DNA of 64,000 nucleotides from Kofleriaceae bacterium (GTDB taxonomy: Bacteria > Myxococcota_A > Polyangia > Haliangiales > Haliangiaceae), in NCBI GenBank assembly GCA_013368795.1, contig JABFXX010000408.1:32553-96552 (forward strand), written 5' to 3'. The position numbers were made by a program, and so were the translations under genes. Under the pieces are notes generated by a model, which was not told the origin of the DNA, searched no databases, and was given only the letters and a program-made list of their open reading frames with translations. The first letter of the stretch is position 1. Every line of letters starts with the position of its first letter. Positions 1-9,246 of the stretch are shown here, piece after piece.

Positions 1-7
1 GCAGCGG

Positions 8-1279
8 CTACACGCGCTGCCCGCTGCGAAGTGATCTGCGGCTGATCTGGACGAGCCGCTCCGCCGGCAGATCCGCGTGCGGATCCGGTGCGTCGAGCGG
101 CTCGACGACGAGCTCGAACAGGCCGCAATCGAACGGCGTGCCCGGCGCGGGCGTCGCCGGGACGATGCGCTCGCGCAGGCCCTGCTTCGCCAGCGTGCGC
201 GCGCGGTAGTGGCAGTACGGGTTATTGCCCGGCCTGCCGAGCACGCTGTGCGCGGTGAAGCTGCAGCCTCCCATGCACGTGGCGGCGAACGGGCAGGTCC
301 GGCAGAACCCCCACAGATCGTCGACGGTGCGGTGCCGCGTGAACGCGAGCTGCGGCGCGTGGTCCCAGATCTCGGCGAGCGGGCGTGCGCGGACGTTGCC
401 GCCGACGTACGGCGCGCTCTGCAGCGACGGGCAGCCCTTCACGCCGCCGTCGGCCTCGATGCCCATCACGAAGCGTCCGGCCTGGCAGCCCTGCCAGTGA
501 TCGCGGTCGGTCTCGGCGACCGAGCGCAGCAGTGTCTCCTCGGGACCGAAGTAGCCGAGGTTGTTGCCGGGCGTGATCACGATGCCGTCCGTGCGAGCGC
601 GCTGCTTGAGCGCGGCGATACGTGGCACGACATCGGTCAGCTCCCATGGCTGGAGCAGTAGCTCGGGGCGATCGGCGGCGCGGCCGAGCGGCGCGGTCAG
701 CTGGATCTGCCACGAGCCGATGCCCCTGGCGCGGAGCAGCTCGTAGAGCGGCTCGAGGTCGCGATGGTTCAGGCGATTGAGGTTGATGTTCGACGACGTC
801 GGCACGCCCGCGGCGCGCAGCCGATCGAGTGCGGTCATCGCCGCGCCCCAGCTGCCGCGCAGGTTGCGCATGCGATCGTGCGTGGCCGGCAGGCCGTCGA
901 TCGAGACGCCGGCGTGCGTGAGCCCGGCGCTCGCGAGCTCGCGCGCCAGCTCGTCGGTGATCCCGCGCCCGCCGGTGACGAGCGCGGCGCCGATGCCGCG
1001 TGCGGTGAGCGCGCGGACGATCGCGAGGAACCCGTCGTGGAGGTACGCCTCGCCGCCGATCAGCGCGACCTCACGCGCGCCCAGCGCGGCGAGCTGGTCG
1101 ACGACACCGAGCGCCTCGTCGGTGGACAGCTCGCCATCGCGCGCGACGCCGGCGCGCGAGCCGCAGTGGGTGCACGCGTGATCGCAGCGCAGCGTCAGCT
1201 CCCACACGACGTACGCCGGGAACGGCCGCTCGCGCACGACGTTCAGCCGCCTCCGATCGCGGCTGTCGCGCTCGGTCAC
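8..1279 (-). CDS. Radical SAM/SPASM domain protein
   Basis: Predicted radical S-adenosylmethionine enzyme of 423 residues. The 4Fe-4S motif CxxxCxxC is at C32, C36 and C39, just after a beta-strand (YVVWELTLRC). A Cys-rich SPASM-type region lies at roughly 275-356 (CQAGRF, GCPS, CRTCPFAATCMGGC, YC) and would hold auxiliary clusters. SPASM enzymes typically modify peptides or proteins. I start it at GTG 1279 because that codon overlaps the TGA of the upstream gene (GTGA); the 78 codons further upstream are Arg-rich and read antisense to nothing sensible. The coupled partner is a small zinc-ribbon/MopE-like protein, which makes that protein a candidate substrate. This is inference; a heme- or cofactor-maturation role is also possible. 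Confidence 0.85.
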   Translation of the reverse strand: MTERDSRDRRRLNVVRERPFPAYVVWELTLRCDHACTHCGSRAGVARDGELSTDEALGVVDQLAALGAREVALIGGEAYLHDGFLAIVRALTARGIGAALVTGGRGITDELARELASAGLTHAGVSIDGLPATHDRMRNLRGSWGAAMTALDRLRAAGVPTSSNINLNRLNHRDLEPLYELLRARGIGSWQIQLTAPLGRAADRPELLLQPWELTDVVPRIAALKQRARTDGIVITPGNNLGYFGPEETLLRSVAETDRDHWQGCQAGRFVMGIEADGGVKGCPSLQSAPYVGGNVRARPLAEIWDHAPQLAFTRHRTVDDLWGFCRTCPFAATCMGGCSFTAHSVLGRPGNNPYCHYRARTLAKQGLRERIVPATPAPGTPFDCGLFELVVEPLDAPDPHADLPAERLVQISRRSLRSGQRV

Positions 1280-1671
1280 TCGGCTGCCTTCGGCTCGCTC
1301 GGCGGCTCGGCGACCTTCATCGACGTGTCGCGCCAACCGTCGACGCCGTCGCAGTTCTGGTCGACGCCGTCGCCGAACACGTCGGCGGCGCCGGGGTAGC
1401 GATTGCGATTGTTGTCGTCGCAATCGATCTCGTTGCTCGCGCCGTCGCCGTCGACGTCTGCCGGTCCACCGGATTGCGGCCCCGGGCGATAGCGGCCGGC
1501 CGGGCCGTAGCACGCGGCGAGCAGCACCGCGCCGGTCGCACCGACGAGCGCGCGCAGGATCTTGCCGCTCTTTGCGAGCAGCGTCGGCGCAGGCAGCGGC
1601 GCGTCGCAGTGCAGGCAGGCGAGCGCGGCACCGCGCGGGGTCAGGCCATTACAGCGAGGGCAGGTGTGCAT
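1276..1671 (-). CDS. Zinc-ribbon, membrane-anchored MopE-like protein
   Basis: Protein of 131 residues in three parts. The N-terminus carries a zinc-ribbon-like CPRC...CLHC pair (residues 4-22). A hydrophobic segment follows at about 38-54, ending LLAAC, which could be a transmembrane helix or an internal lipobox. The C-terminal half is Asp/Asn-rich (DVDGDG, DCDDNN, DGVDQNCDGVDG), a motif set found in MopE-like putative metal-binding proteins of Myxococcota. A single Trp follows the Asp-rich part. The stop overlaps the GTG of the radical SAM gene by four bases, so the two are probably co-translated. Methylococcus MopE is known to carry an oxidised tryptophan (kynurenine) at its copper site, but whether that applies here is unknown. 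Confidence 0.7.
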   Translation of the reverse strand: MHTCPRCNGLTPRGAALACLHCDAPLPAPTLLAKSGKILRALVGATGAVLLAACYGPAGRYRPGPQSGGPADVDGDGASNEIDCDDNNRNRYPGAADVFGDGVDQNCDGVDGWRDTSMKVAEPPSEPKAAE

Positions 1672-1705
1672 CGATACCGGATCAACGCACCCGGCTGAGG
1701 CCAGC

Positions 1706-4372
1706 TTACAGCGGGCGCCGGCGTCGCCCCGCGATCGCGATCACGCCGAGCGTGAGGAGGATCGAGCCTTCGCCGCCACTTGCCGAGCAGCAGCCGCCAC
1801 CGCCGGACTCGATCATGTCGACGCATTCGCGCGTGCAACCATCGTCGTCGAGCAGGTTACCGTCGTCGCACTGCTCGCCGACGTCGAGGTAGCCGTCGCC
1901 GCAGCGCGCGATCTTCGTCAGCGCGACGATGCACACGTCGTCGAGGTTCCAGCCGCCGAGCTGCTTGCTGCCGTCGGTCTGCAGCGACCACTTGATCTGC
2001 AGCATGCCGTCGCGCACGTACGGCGTGACGTCGATGTCGTGCAACCGCCACTCGCGATCGACGTGATCGAGCCCGCCGTTTTGCGCCTGCTTGTTGCGCC
2101 ACACCTCGGTGTCGTTCGCGCTGATCGATGCCTGGTCGTACGTCGCGTCCTCGACGGTGAGCCAGCGCCGATACTGCAGGTGCACCTGATCGAAGCTGCC
2201 GACGTCGATCAGCGGGCTGTACGCCGCCGACACGAGGTTCGCGCGGTAGCGGCCATCGCTGCTGACATCGGTCCCGAACACGCCGCCGCCGGAGTACGCG
2301 CTCGCCGGATCGCCCCCGGGGCCGGACGCCTGCGGCATGCCCCACTGCCACTCGAAGCCGACGTTGCTCGACTGCTCCCAGTTCGGATCGGCGTCGAACG
2401 ACTCGCACCACACGCGCTTCGGCTCGCCGAGCATGAGCTGATAGAGCGGATCGGCCGCGTTCGTCGGGAACGCCTGCGTCGTGCCGTCGTCGTACTCGAC
2501 CTCGACGGAATACGACACGACGGTGCCATCGGGCAGCGCGGGCAGCTCGCCCGTCCAGGTCGAGCCTTCGGCGACGAGCTCGAATACGCTCGGCACGCCA
2601 TCGCCGACCTGCCACGCGACGGAGATCCGCGTGACGGTCATCGCCGGGCAGGCGGTATCGGTCGGCGTGTCGACGGTCAGCGTGAGCTTGCGTCCGTCGA
2701 CGGCGGGCGTCGACACGGTCGTGCCGCGATAGCCGTCGACGAGGCCGTGGCGGCCGAACGCGCGCTCGATCGCGCAGTAGTTCGGCGTGCCGTTGTCGAG
2801 GTCGGCATCGTCGTCGTCGGCGATGAGCGCGGCCTCGAACGTCTTCGGGAGGTCGCTCGAGCGCGCCATCACGCCGGTGAAGATCCTGTCGATCTGCTGG
2901 CGCCCCTGTGCGGCCCCGAGCCCGGCGACGAGCAGCTTGCGCAGGTCCCACAGCGTGCCCGAGATGATGAGCCCGGTGATGTGCGGGTCGAAGTCGACGT
3001 CGATCGGATAGACGCGCTCGTAGCCGCTCGGATCGATGTGCCGCAGCGGCGAGTCGTCGTAGTACATGCCGCGGCCGACCGCAGGATCGTCGGTGATGTT
3101 TGCCGCGAAGAAATCCGCGAGGCCCTCGCCGAGATGGCCGTCGGAGTCGCCGCCGGCGCCGGGGATCACGGTGTGCGAGTGCACCGAGTGTCCGAACTCG
3201 TGAAACACGATGTCGCCGACGCGGCCCGTGTTCTGGCACGTCGTGCTCGACCGAAAGAAGTGGACGTCGTTGCCCGTCGAGTACGCGTTGCACTCGCCGC
3301 TCTCGTTGACGAAGAAGTCGAGCTGCTGGTCGAGCCAAGGCGCGAGCGCCGGGTTGACGATGCGCGCCTGCGCCTTCGCGACGGTGGCGTATATGAACGT
3401 CGAGAGCTGCGCGTCGGAGAGCTCGTCGCTCGAGAGATTCCACACCGCCGATTGCCCGGGCTGGACCGGCAGCGAACCGGTCGCGAGCGCGCCCGCCTGG
3501 TTGATGATCCGCACATCCGGTCCCGACAGACCGGGCGTGACCGTCGCCGCCGAGCTGCCGGTCCACGAGAACGAGCCGTTCGCTGCGGTCGTCGTCGCGA
3601 GCGAGTTGACCGTGATCGCGGCGTTGCCAACCGCGAGGTCGTCGCGTGCGCCGTTCGCGTGGCGCAGGCCGGCGTTGTACTTCAGCGTGCCGGTCGCGAA
3701 CATGATCTTGCTGTCGCGCGCGAGCGGCGTGCCGTCGGCGGCGACGTAGACATCCCAGCGATCCGGCGAGGTCGTCGACGCGACATCGAGCACGTCGGCG
3801 ACGCGGTAGCCACCGCTCGTCTCGACGACGACGCGCTCGCCCGTTGGCGTCGCCGCGGTCGTCAGCGCCGTGTCGGCGAGCATCCACGCCTCGACGCGGC
3901 CGCGCATCGCCGAGTACGCGGCGCGCGTCGTCGGCACCGCGGGTGTCACGTTCGGCTTCGCGCCGTCGAGCACCGCGAACAGCCGGTCGCCGCGCGGGCC
4001 GCGGCCGAACACGACCGCGAGCTGAGCGCCGACGACGCGCATGCCGCGATACGTCTGGCGAAACCCGACGGTGCGCAGCTCGCCGTCGCGCGAGTTGCCG
4101 ATGACGATGAAGTCCGCGGCGGTCGCGCCCGGCGCGAGCTGGGCGATCCGCGCGGCGAGGAACGCGCGCGCCTCTCGCTCGGCGATCGCACCGTCGTCGA
4201 CGGCGCCGGGCGCATCGATCGGTCCGCCGGCGATCCGCGTGATCTTGCCGGCGGTCTGGGTCGCGGGCTTGCCTGCAGCGGACCCGAGCTTGCGCGGCGC
4301 GAACGCGTACCCCGGAGCGCTCGCGAGGAGCACGGCGAGGGCGAGGACTGCGCGCACGCCCAACCATGGCAC
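1706..4372 (-). CDS. Secreted M36-like zinc metalloprotease with MYXO-CTERM-type anchor
   Basis: Large exported protease of 888 residues. A signal peptide spans about 1-24. A propeptide-like region precedes the zinc motif HEFGH at 391-395, and the third ligand is probably E416 in GEGLADF; both fit fungalysin-type (M36) enzymes. After the catalytic domain come beta-rich regions, a Cys-rich DUF4215-type repeat (about 824-850, CGDGYLDVGEQCDDGN) and a C-terminal Gly-Cys-Cys / hydrophobic helix / RRRR tail (857-888). That tail resembles the MYXO-CTERM sorting signal, so surface anchoring followed by release is likely. Translation appears to begin at GTG 4372; an ATG at 4367 is in another frame. 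It is probably used to degrade external protein, consistent with a predatory or scavenging lifestyle. Confidence 0.88.
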   Translation of the reverse strand: MPWLGVRAVLALAVLLASAPGYAFAPRKLGSAAGKPATQTAGKITRIAGGPIDAPGAVDDGAIAEREARAFLAARIAQLAPGATAADFIVIGNSRDGELRTVGFRQTYRGMRVVGAQLAVVFGRGPRGDRLFAVLDGAKPNVTPAVPTTRAAYSAMRGRVEAWMLADTALTTAATPTGERVVVETSGGYRVADVLDVASTTSPDRWDVYVAADGTPLARDSKIMFATGTLKYNAGLRHANGARDDLAVGNAAITVNSLATTTAANGSFSWTGSSAATVTPGLSGPDVRIINQAGALATGSLPVQPGQSAVWNLSSDELSDAQLSTFIYATVAKAQARIVNPALAPWLDQQLDFFVNESGECNAYSTGNDVHFFRSSTTCQNTGRVGDIVFHEFGHSVHSHTVIPGAGGDSDGHLGEGLADFFAANITDDPAVGRGMYYDDSPLRHIDPSGYERVYPIDVDFDPHITGLIISGTLWDLRKLLVAGLGAAQGRQQIDRIFTGVMARSSDLPKTFEAALIADDDDADLDNGTPNYCAIERAFGRHGLVDGYRGTTVSTPAVDGRKLTLTVDTPTDTACPAMTVTRISVAWQVGDGVPSVFELVAEGSTWTGELPALPDGTVVSYSVEVEYDDGTTQAFPTNAADPLYQLMLGEPKRVWCESFDADPNWEQSSNVGFEWQWGMPQASGPGGDPASAYSGGGVFGTDVSSDGRYRANLVSAAYSPLIDVGSFDQVHLQYRRWLTVEDATYDQASISANDTEVWRNKQAQNGGLDHVDREWRLHDIDVTPYVRDGMLQIKWSLQTDGSKQLGGWNLDDVCIVALTKIARCGDGYLDVGEQCDDGNLLDDDGCTRECVDMIESGGGGCCSASGGEGSILLTLGVIAIAGRRRRPL

Positions 4373-4416
4373 GAGTCTCGACCCGGGGGCGAACCGAGGA
4401 GGAGTCGGCCCGAACC

Positions 4417-4432
4417 GACCGTGATCGCGGTC
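4417..4432. promoter_or_regulatory. Short inverted repeat upstream of the protease gene
   Basis: Five-base arms (gaccg / cggtc) separated by six bases lie 45-60 bases upstream of the protease GTG, in the 75-base gap after the small lipoprotein gene. It could be part of a control site, but arms this short are common in GC-rich DNA. There is no T-run that would make it an intrinsic terminator. Confidence 0.2.
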
Positions 4433-4447
4433 ATCCGCGGCCGGGAG

Positions 4448-4783
4448 CTACTGCTCGCAGGCGGCGTACTCGAGGCAGTTCGTCGCCTTCGAGGTGCACT
4501 CGGCCTGCTTGCGCATGCCGGCCTTCGTCCCGTCGTCGAGCGACTGGTACAGCTCGCGCGCGTTCGACATGAGCTGCGCGGTCTCACCGGTGAACACGGC
4601 GCGACACAGGCCGCGCCAGCGATCGATCGTCAGCTCGTGCGAAAGAGCCGCATCCGAGCCGGAGCCATCGAGCTGTTCGCAGCGCTCGAACATCGCTGCG
4701 GCCTTGCTGCACAGCTCGGCCTCCTTGCTCACGCCGCCCGGCTTGCAAGCCGCGAGCAGCAGGAGCAAGGAGACGGCGCGCAT
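4448..4783 (-). CDS. Small Cys-rich lipoprotein
   Basis: Protein of 111 residues with a short lipoprotein signal (MRAVSLLLLLAAC, lipidated Cys at 13). The mature part is mostly helical and contains five further cysteines, suggesting disulfides in the periplasm. I do not recognise the family. It starts one base after the metK stop codon, so it is probably transcribed from the metK promoter, although there is no functional link to methionine metabolism that I can see. The signal peptide and codon usage support a real gene. Confidence 0.75.
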   Translation of the reverse strand: MRAVSLLLLLAACKPGGVSKEAELCSKAAAMFERCEQLDGSGSDAALSHELTIDRWRGLCRAVFTGETAQLMSNARELYQSLDDGTKAGMRKQAECTSKATNCLEYAACEQ

Positions 4784-4784
4784 G

Positions 4785-6041
4785 TCAGGCCCGCGCCACC
4801 GACGAGGACTTGGTCTTGCCGGCCGGCTTCTTCGAGGCGGCGGCCTTGCCGTTGCCGTTCGTGACGGCGTGACCGTTGCCGGCCTTCGCGTGGTCCTTGA
4901 GCTTGTCGACGAGCGGCGTCGCTTCCCACGTGAAGTCCGGGATCTCGCGGCCGAAGTGACCGTACGCCGCCGTCTGGCGGAAGATCGGGCGGCGGAGCTT
5001 GAGCTCCTGGATCAGCATGCCGGGGCGCGCGTCGAACACCGCGGAGACCGCCTTCGTCAGCTTCTCGTCGGAGACGACGCCGGTGCCGAACGTGTCGACG
5101 AGCATCGACACCGGCTCGGCGACGCCGATCGCGTACGCGAACTGGACCTCGCAGCGCTTCGCGAGACCCGCCGCGACGACGTGCTTCGCGATGAAGCGCG
5201 CGTAGTACGCGGCCGAGCGATCGACCTTGCTCGGATCCTTGCCCGAGAACGCGCCGCCGCCGTGGCGCGCGTAGCCGCCGTACGTGTCGACGATGATCTT
5301 GCGGCCGGTGAGGCCGGCGTCGCCGTGCGGGCCACCGATGACGAAGCGGCCGGTCGGGTTGATGTGGATCTTCGTCTTGTTGGTGACGAGCTTCGCCGGG
5401 ACGATCGGCTTGATGACGTACTCGCGGATCGCCTCCTCGATCGTCTTCTGCTTCACCTTGTCGTCGTGCTGCGTCGAGACGACGATCGCCTCGATGCCGG
5501 TGATCTGGCCGTCCTCGTAGCGCACCGAGACCTGCGTCTTGCCGTCGGGGCGCAGCCAGTCGATGCCCTTCGTCTTCTTCTTGCGAACCTCGGCGAGCTT
5601 GTGGGCCAGCTGATGCGCGAGCTGGATCGGCATCGGCATCAGCTCCTTCGTCTCGTCGCACGCGTAGCCGAACATGAGGCCCTGGTCGCCTGCGCCCTGC
5701 TTCGACGGGTCGCCGCGATCGACGCCCTGCGCGATATCGGGAGACTGCTGAGCGACCGCCACCATCACGGCGCACGAGTCCGCGTCGAAGCCCATATCGG
5801 AGCTGGTGAACCCGATCTCCTTCACCGTCTGACGAACGATCTTCGGATAGTCGAGCACGGCCTTCGTCGTGATCTCACCGGCGAGCAGCACGAAACCCGT
5901 CTTCGTGACCGACTCGCACGCGACGCGGCTGTTCGGATCCTGAGCGAGGCAAGCGTCGAGGACGGCGTCCGAGACGGCGTCGCACAGCTTATCCGGGTGA
6001 CCTTCGGTGACGGATTCAGACGAGAACAGGTGACTAGCCAT
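4785..6041 (-). CDS. metK: S-adenosylmethionine synthetase
   Basis: Makes S-adenosylmethionine from ATP and methionine in the cytoplasm. The 418-residue protein starts [18 protein letters not shown] and carries the ATP-binding [12 protein letters not shown] (116-127) and the P-loop-like [16 protein letters not shown] (261-276), both hallmarks of MetK. The final ~30 residues are a low-complexity Lys/Ala/Gly/Asn tail not present in typical MetK proteins (about 385 residues), so the tail is an odd lineage extension. Only 66 bases separate its ATG from a divergent lipoprotein gene, too short for a SAM riboswitch plus promoter. The radical SAM enzyme nearby is a user of the product, but the adjacency may be chance. 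Confidence 0.98.
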   Translation of the reverse strand: MASHLFSSESVTEGHPDKLCDAVSDAVLDACLAQDPNSRVACESVTKTGFVLLAGEITTKAVLDYPKIVRQTVKEIGFTSSDMGFDADSCAVMVAVAQQSPDIAQGVDRGDPSKQGAGDQGLMFGYACDETKELMPMPIQLAHQLAHKLAEVRKKKTKGIDWLRPDGKTQVSVRYEDGQITGIEAIVVSTQHDDKVKQKTIEEAIREYVIKPIVPAKLVTNKTKIHINPTGRFVIGGPHGDAGLTGRKIIVDTYGGYARHGGGAFSGKDPSKVDRSAAYYARFIAKHVVAAGLAKRCEVQFAYAIGVAEPVSMLVDTFGTGVVSDEKLTKAVSAVFDARPGMLIQELKLRRPIFRQTAAYGHFGREIPDFTWEATPLVDKLKDHAKAGNGHAVTNGNGKAAASKKPAGKTKSSSVARA

Positions 6042-6107
6042 GTGTTGGCGGGACTATTCAGGTTCAGGCGTCCGCTGTCAACGGAGGAACGAGGTACCAT
6101 AGCGGAG

Positions 6108-6755
6108 ATGCGACTGTGGCTAATCGCATGTCTGGTGGCCCTCGTAGCGTGCGGTGGCAAACCTCCGATTCCCAAGCGAGGCGTCGTCGAGGGAGATCTC
6201 GGAGCGTGGAAGTTCCGTCGGTTCCAATCGGTGCTCGACGTCGAGGTCTGGGTCGATAACAACAGCGCCGTCGCATACACGGCGAGCTACGTCCCCGAAG
6301 ACATCGAGAAGCGCGGCCATCCCGAGGACAAGGACGTCGTGAACGTCTTTGTTACACGTTACGAGAAGGACGACGGCGTGCTGCGCCAGACCGTGAAGTT
6401 CGTCCGCAGGCTCGGCGCTGAAGGCGGCTATCAGGTCGACGAGCACAAGATTGGCGGCGCGCGCGTACTGACGATCAACGGCCACGGCGAGACCTGGGTC
6501 ATGTGGGCTGCGAAGAATCACGTCGTGAAGGTCGGCGGCCGCGGCCGCGAGTCGGTGCCCGATTCCGTCGTCGAGAGCTACGCGGATCGCTATCCGTCGG
6601 TGATCGCGGGCGGCGTGCTCGAAGGACCGCTCCCGGTGGGCCCCGACAATGCCGTCGAGCAAGAGGACAAGCCGGAGTACGACGCGAATAACCCTCGGCC
6701 CGATCTCGAGAAGTACGACCCGAAGAAGACCAAGATCCCCGACAAGAAGAAGTAG
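6108..6755 (+). CDS. Lipoprotein of unknown function
   Basis: Protein of 215 residues beginning MRLWLIACLVALVACGG, a clear lipoprotein signal with lipidated Cys at 15. The mature domain is mixed alpha/beta with charged strands. The last 40 residues are Asp/Pro/Lys-rich and end in a lysine cluster, probably disordered. I do not recognise the family. It is divergent from metK with starts 66 bases apart, and hisD follows after a nine-base gap, so it may be the first gene of the his-containing transcript. I chose ATG 6108 because it gives the signal peptide directly; the open frame extends far upstream only because of GC-rich codon bias. Confidence 0.8.
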   Translation: MRLWLIACLVALVACGGKPPIPKRGVVEGDLGAWKFRRFQSVLDVEVWVDNNSAVAYTASYVPEDIEKRGHPEDKDVVNVFVTRYEKDDGVLRQTVKFVRRLGAEGGYQVDEHKIGGARVLTINGHGETWVMWAAKNHVVKVGGRGRESVPDSVVESYADRYPSVIAGGVLEGPLPVGPDNAVEQEDKPEYDANNPRPDLEKYDPKKTKIPDKKK

Positions 6756-6764
6756 TCTTCGCTC

Positions 6765-8024
6765 ATGTTGCTAAGGCAGATCCGGGGCGGTTCGCCGGAA
6801 GCCGAGAAGCTGCTCGATCGATCGACGCGCTTCGAGGACGGCGTCGACGATGCGGTCGCCGCGATCCTGCAGGACGTCCGGTTCCGCGGCGACGAAGCGG
6901 TCGCCGAGTACACGCGCAAGTTCGATCGCCGCGAGCCGCCGTACGAGGTGACGCGCGAGCGCTGGGATCAGCTCGCGGGGACGGTCGGCAAGCGCGTCCA
7001 CGATGCGCTCGATCTCGCGGCGACGCGGATCCGATCGTTCCACGAGCGCCAGCGCGAGCCCGACGTCGACGTCACGCTCGATGGCGTTCGGCTCGAGCTG
7101 CGCGTCACGCCGCTCCACCGCGTCGGCCTCTACGTGCCCGGCGGAACCGCGCGCTCTCCGTCGAGCGTCCTCATGCCCGCGATCCCCGCGAAGGTCGCGG
7201 GCGTCGCCGAGGTGATCATGGTGACGCCGGGCGCGTCGCCCGAGGCGATGCTCGCCGCGCGGCTCGCCGGCGTCGATCGCGTGTTCGAGCTCGGCGGCGC
7301 GCAAGCCGTCGGCGCGCTCGCGTACGGCACCGCGACCGTTCCGCGCGTCGACAAGATCGTCGGTCCCGGCAACGCGTGGGTCGCGTCGGCCAAGCGCCAG
7401 GTCTACGGCGAGGTCGACATCGACTCGGTGGCCGGCCCGTCCGAGGTCCTGATCATCGCCGACGACTCCGCGCTCCCCGCGTGGGTCGCCGCCGACCTGC
7501 TCGCCCAGGCCGAGCACGACCGCGAGGCGCGCGCGATCCTCGTGACGCCGTCGACCGCGCTCGCGTCGGCGGTCTCCGCCGAGCTCGAGACGCAGCTCGC
7601 CACGCTGCCACGCAAGCACATCGCCGAGCAGTCGATCGCGGAGCACGGCGCGTGCGTGATCGTCGGCTCGATCGACGACGCGATCGCGTTCGCGAACCGG
7701 TTCGCGCCGGAGCACCTCGAGCTCGATGTCGCCGACGCGCGCACGGTTGCCACGCGTTGCACGACCGCGGGCGCGATCTTCGTCGGCAAGTGGTCGTCGG
7801 AGGCCGCGGGCGACTACGTCGCGGGCGCGAATCACGTGCTGCCGACCGGCGGAGCCGCGCGCTACGCGTCGCCGCTCGGCGTCCACGACTTCCGCAAGCG
7901 GACCTCGATCGTCGAGTACAGCGAGGCCGCCGCGATCGCCCACGCCGACGACATCGCGGAGCTCGCCGCGTGCGAGGGCCTCGACGCGCACGGCCGCTCC
8001 GCGCTGCGAAGGAAGCAGAAATGA
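6765..8024 (+). CDS. hisD: Histidinol dehydrogenase
   Basis: Catalyses the last two steps of histidine biosynthesis, oxidising L-histidinol to histidine with NAD and zinc. The 419-residue length is typical. Signature regions are present: [15 protein letters not shown] (123-137), GPGNAWV (200-206), the zinc ligands Q248 and H251 in QAEHD, and the catalytic E316/H317 in FAPEHLEL, followed by [10 protein letters not shown]. The stop codon overlaps the ATG of a 33-codon Cys-rich micro-ORF (ATGA), which in turn overlaps hisC. This is a compact his cluster; the other his genes are not in this window. Confidence 0.97.
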   Translation: MLLRQIRGGSPEAEKLLDRSTRFEDGVDDAVAAILQDVRFRGDEAVAEYTRKFDRREPPYEVTRERWDQLAGTVGKRVHDALDLAATRIRSFHERQREPDVDVTLDGVRLELRVTPLHRVGLYVPGGTARSPSSVLMPAIPAKVAGVAEVIMVTPGASPEAMLAARLAGVDRVFELGGAQAVGALAYGTATVPRVDKIVGPGNAWVASAKRQVYGEVDIDSVAGPSEVLIIADDSALPAWVAADLLAQAEHDREARAILVTPSTALASAVSAELETQLATLPRKHIAEQSIAEHGACVIVGSIDDAIAFANRFAPEHLELDVADARTVATRCTTAGAIFVGKWSSEAAGDYVAGANHVLPTGGAARYASPLGVHDFRKRTSIVEYSEAAAIAHADDIAELAACEGLDAHGRSALRRKQK

Positions 8025-8122
8025 TGGGGACGGTCTTCACTTGCTTAACTTGTGGCGCGCAAGCCTGCGAAATCCGCGGACCGTGTACCGGTAAGTTTTA
8101 CTTGTACGAGGACACGCCGTGA
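8021..8122 (+). CDS. 33-residue Cys-rich micro-ORF between hisD and hisC
   Basis: The ORF runs ATG ATG GGG ... CCG TGA and encodes 33 residues. It begins inside the hisD stop (ATGA) and ends inside the hisC start (GTGA), so both junctions look translationally coupled. An AAGGA Shine-Dalgarno sequence lies about eight bases upstream. The product has four cysteines spaced C8-x2-C11-x4-C16-x5-C22, a possible zinc knuckle, then an aromatic tail (KFYLYEDTP). Base composition is lower in GC than the flanking his genes and includes a TTA codon. It contains no histidine, so it is not a classical his attenuator leader. I do not recognise a family. It could be a true microprotein or a coupling spacer. 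Confidence 0.6.
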   Translation: MMGTVFTCLTCGAQACEIRGPCTGKFYLYEDTP

Positions 8123-9246
8123 GTGCCGACGACGGTCTCGGTCCTCTCGCGGCGCGCGTGCCCGAGGTGCTGCGCGGCTCTGCCGCCTACCACGTGCCGC
8201 AGCCGCCGAACGTGCGCGCGAAGCTCGACGCCAACGAGCTGCCGTTCGCGATGCCGCTCGAGCTGCGCCAGCGACTCGGCGCCGCGCTCGCCGAGGTCGC
8301 GCTCGAGCGATACCCGGATCCGAATGCGCGAGAGCTGCGCGCGCTCGTCGCGAGTCAGCTCGGCGTCGGTCCCGATCAGCTCGTGTTCGGCAACGGCTCG
8401 GACGAGTCGATCGCGATGCTCGTCGACGTGTTCGCCGCACCTCGCACGGCGCACGTGCACGGCGGCGGTGGCGAGCGACCGGCGGCGATCCTCTACCCGA
8501 CGCCGACGTTCGTGTACTACCGGCTCGCCGCGACCGCCCGCGGCGTCGAGCCGATCGAGGTCCCGCTCGACGCACGGTTCGAGCTCGACGAGACCGCGAT
8601 CGAGCGCGCGATCGAGCAGCACAAGCCGAGCGTCGTCTTCCTCGCGCTGCCGAACAACCCGACGGGCACGCTGTGGCGCACCGACTTCGCCGTCGAGCTC
8701 GCCGCGCGTCATCGCGATATCGCGATCGTCTCCGACGAGGCGTACTTCGCGTACAGCGGTCGCACGAACCTCCCGCATCTCGCGGCGCACCCGAACCTGA
8801 TCGTCATGCGCACGCTGTCGAAGGTGGGCATGGCGGGCATCCGCGTCGGCTTCACGATCTCGTCGCCGGCGATCGCGCAGCTGCTCGAGAAGGTGCGGCC
8901 GCCGTACAACGTCAGCTCGCTCGATCAGCGCGCGGCCGTGTTCCTGCTCACCGAGGCGCGCGGGTGGTGCGCGGCGCGCGCGGCCGAGGTCGTCGCCGAG
9001 CGGCCGAAGCTCGCCGCGGCACTCGCGGCGCTGCCCGGCGTCACCGCGTTCGTGACCGAGGCGAACCTCGTGCTCGCGAAGTTCGGTGCGGGCCGCGCGA
9101 CGAAGATCTGGCAGGGGCTCGCCGATCGCGGCCTGCTCGTGCGCACGTTCGATCGGCCAGGCCCGCTCGAGGGCTGCCTGCGGATCACGGTCGGCACGCC
9201 CGAAGAGAACGCGGCGCTGATCGAAGCACTGACGGCGCTGTGCTGA
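8119..9246 (+). CDS. hisC: Histidinol-phosphate aminotransferase
   Basis: PLP-dependent class I/II aminotransferase converting imidazole-acetol phosphate to histidinol phosphate. The 375-residue protein shows LPNNPTG (178-184), the PLP-contacting D206 in VSDEAYF and the Schiff-base lysine K235 in TLSKVGMAGIRVG, with the Arg-containing CLRITVG near the C-terminus. The start is GTG 8119, chosen because a GAGGA sequence sits about six bases upstream and the codon overlaps the micro-ORF stop. The last seven bases overlap the start of the M28 peptidase gene. Context with hisD strongly favours histidine biosynthesis over other HisC-like aminotransferases. Confidence 0.95.
   Translation: MSADDGLGPLAARVPEVLRGSAAYHVPQPPNVRAKLDANELPFAMPLELRQRLGAALAEVALERYPDPNARELRALVASQLGVGPDQLVFGNGSDESIAMLVDVFAAPRTAHVHGGGGERPAAILYPTPTFVYYRLAATARGVEPIEVPLDARFELDETAIERAIEQHKPSVVFLALPNNPTGTLWRTDFAVELAARHRDIAIVSDEAYFAYSGRTNLPHLAAHPNLIVMRTLSKVGMAGIRVGFTISSPAIAQLLEKVRPPYNVSSLDQRAAVFLLTEARGWCAARAAEVVAERPKLAAALAALPGVTAFVTEANLVLAKFGAGRATKIWQGLADRGLLVRTFDRPGPLEGCLRITVGTPEENAALIEALTALC

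Noticed and set aside
1280..1513. Arg-rich N-terminal extension of the radical SAM protein
   Set aside because: It overlaps the MopE-like gene in another frame and has no domain-like sequence; GTG 1279 gives a natural GTGA coupling.
1562..4864. Long 1,100-codon open frame opposite the metalloprotease and metK
   Set aside because: An antisense shadow created by GC-rich codon bias; composition is Arg/Val/Ala-rich without domain signals, while the minus-strand genes have clear signatures.
6042..6107. SAM riboswitch upstream of metK
   Set aside because: Only 66 bases separate the divergent starts, too short for a known SAM riboswitch, and no matching helix pattern was seen.
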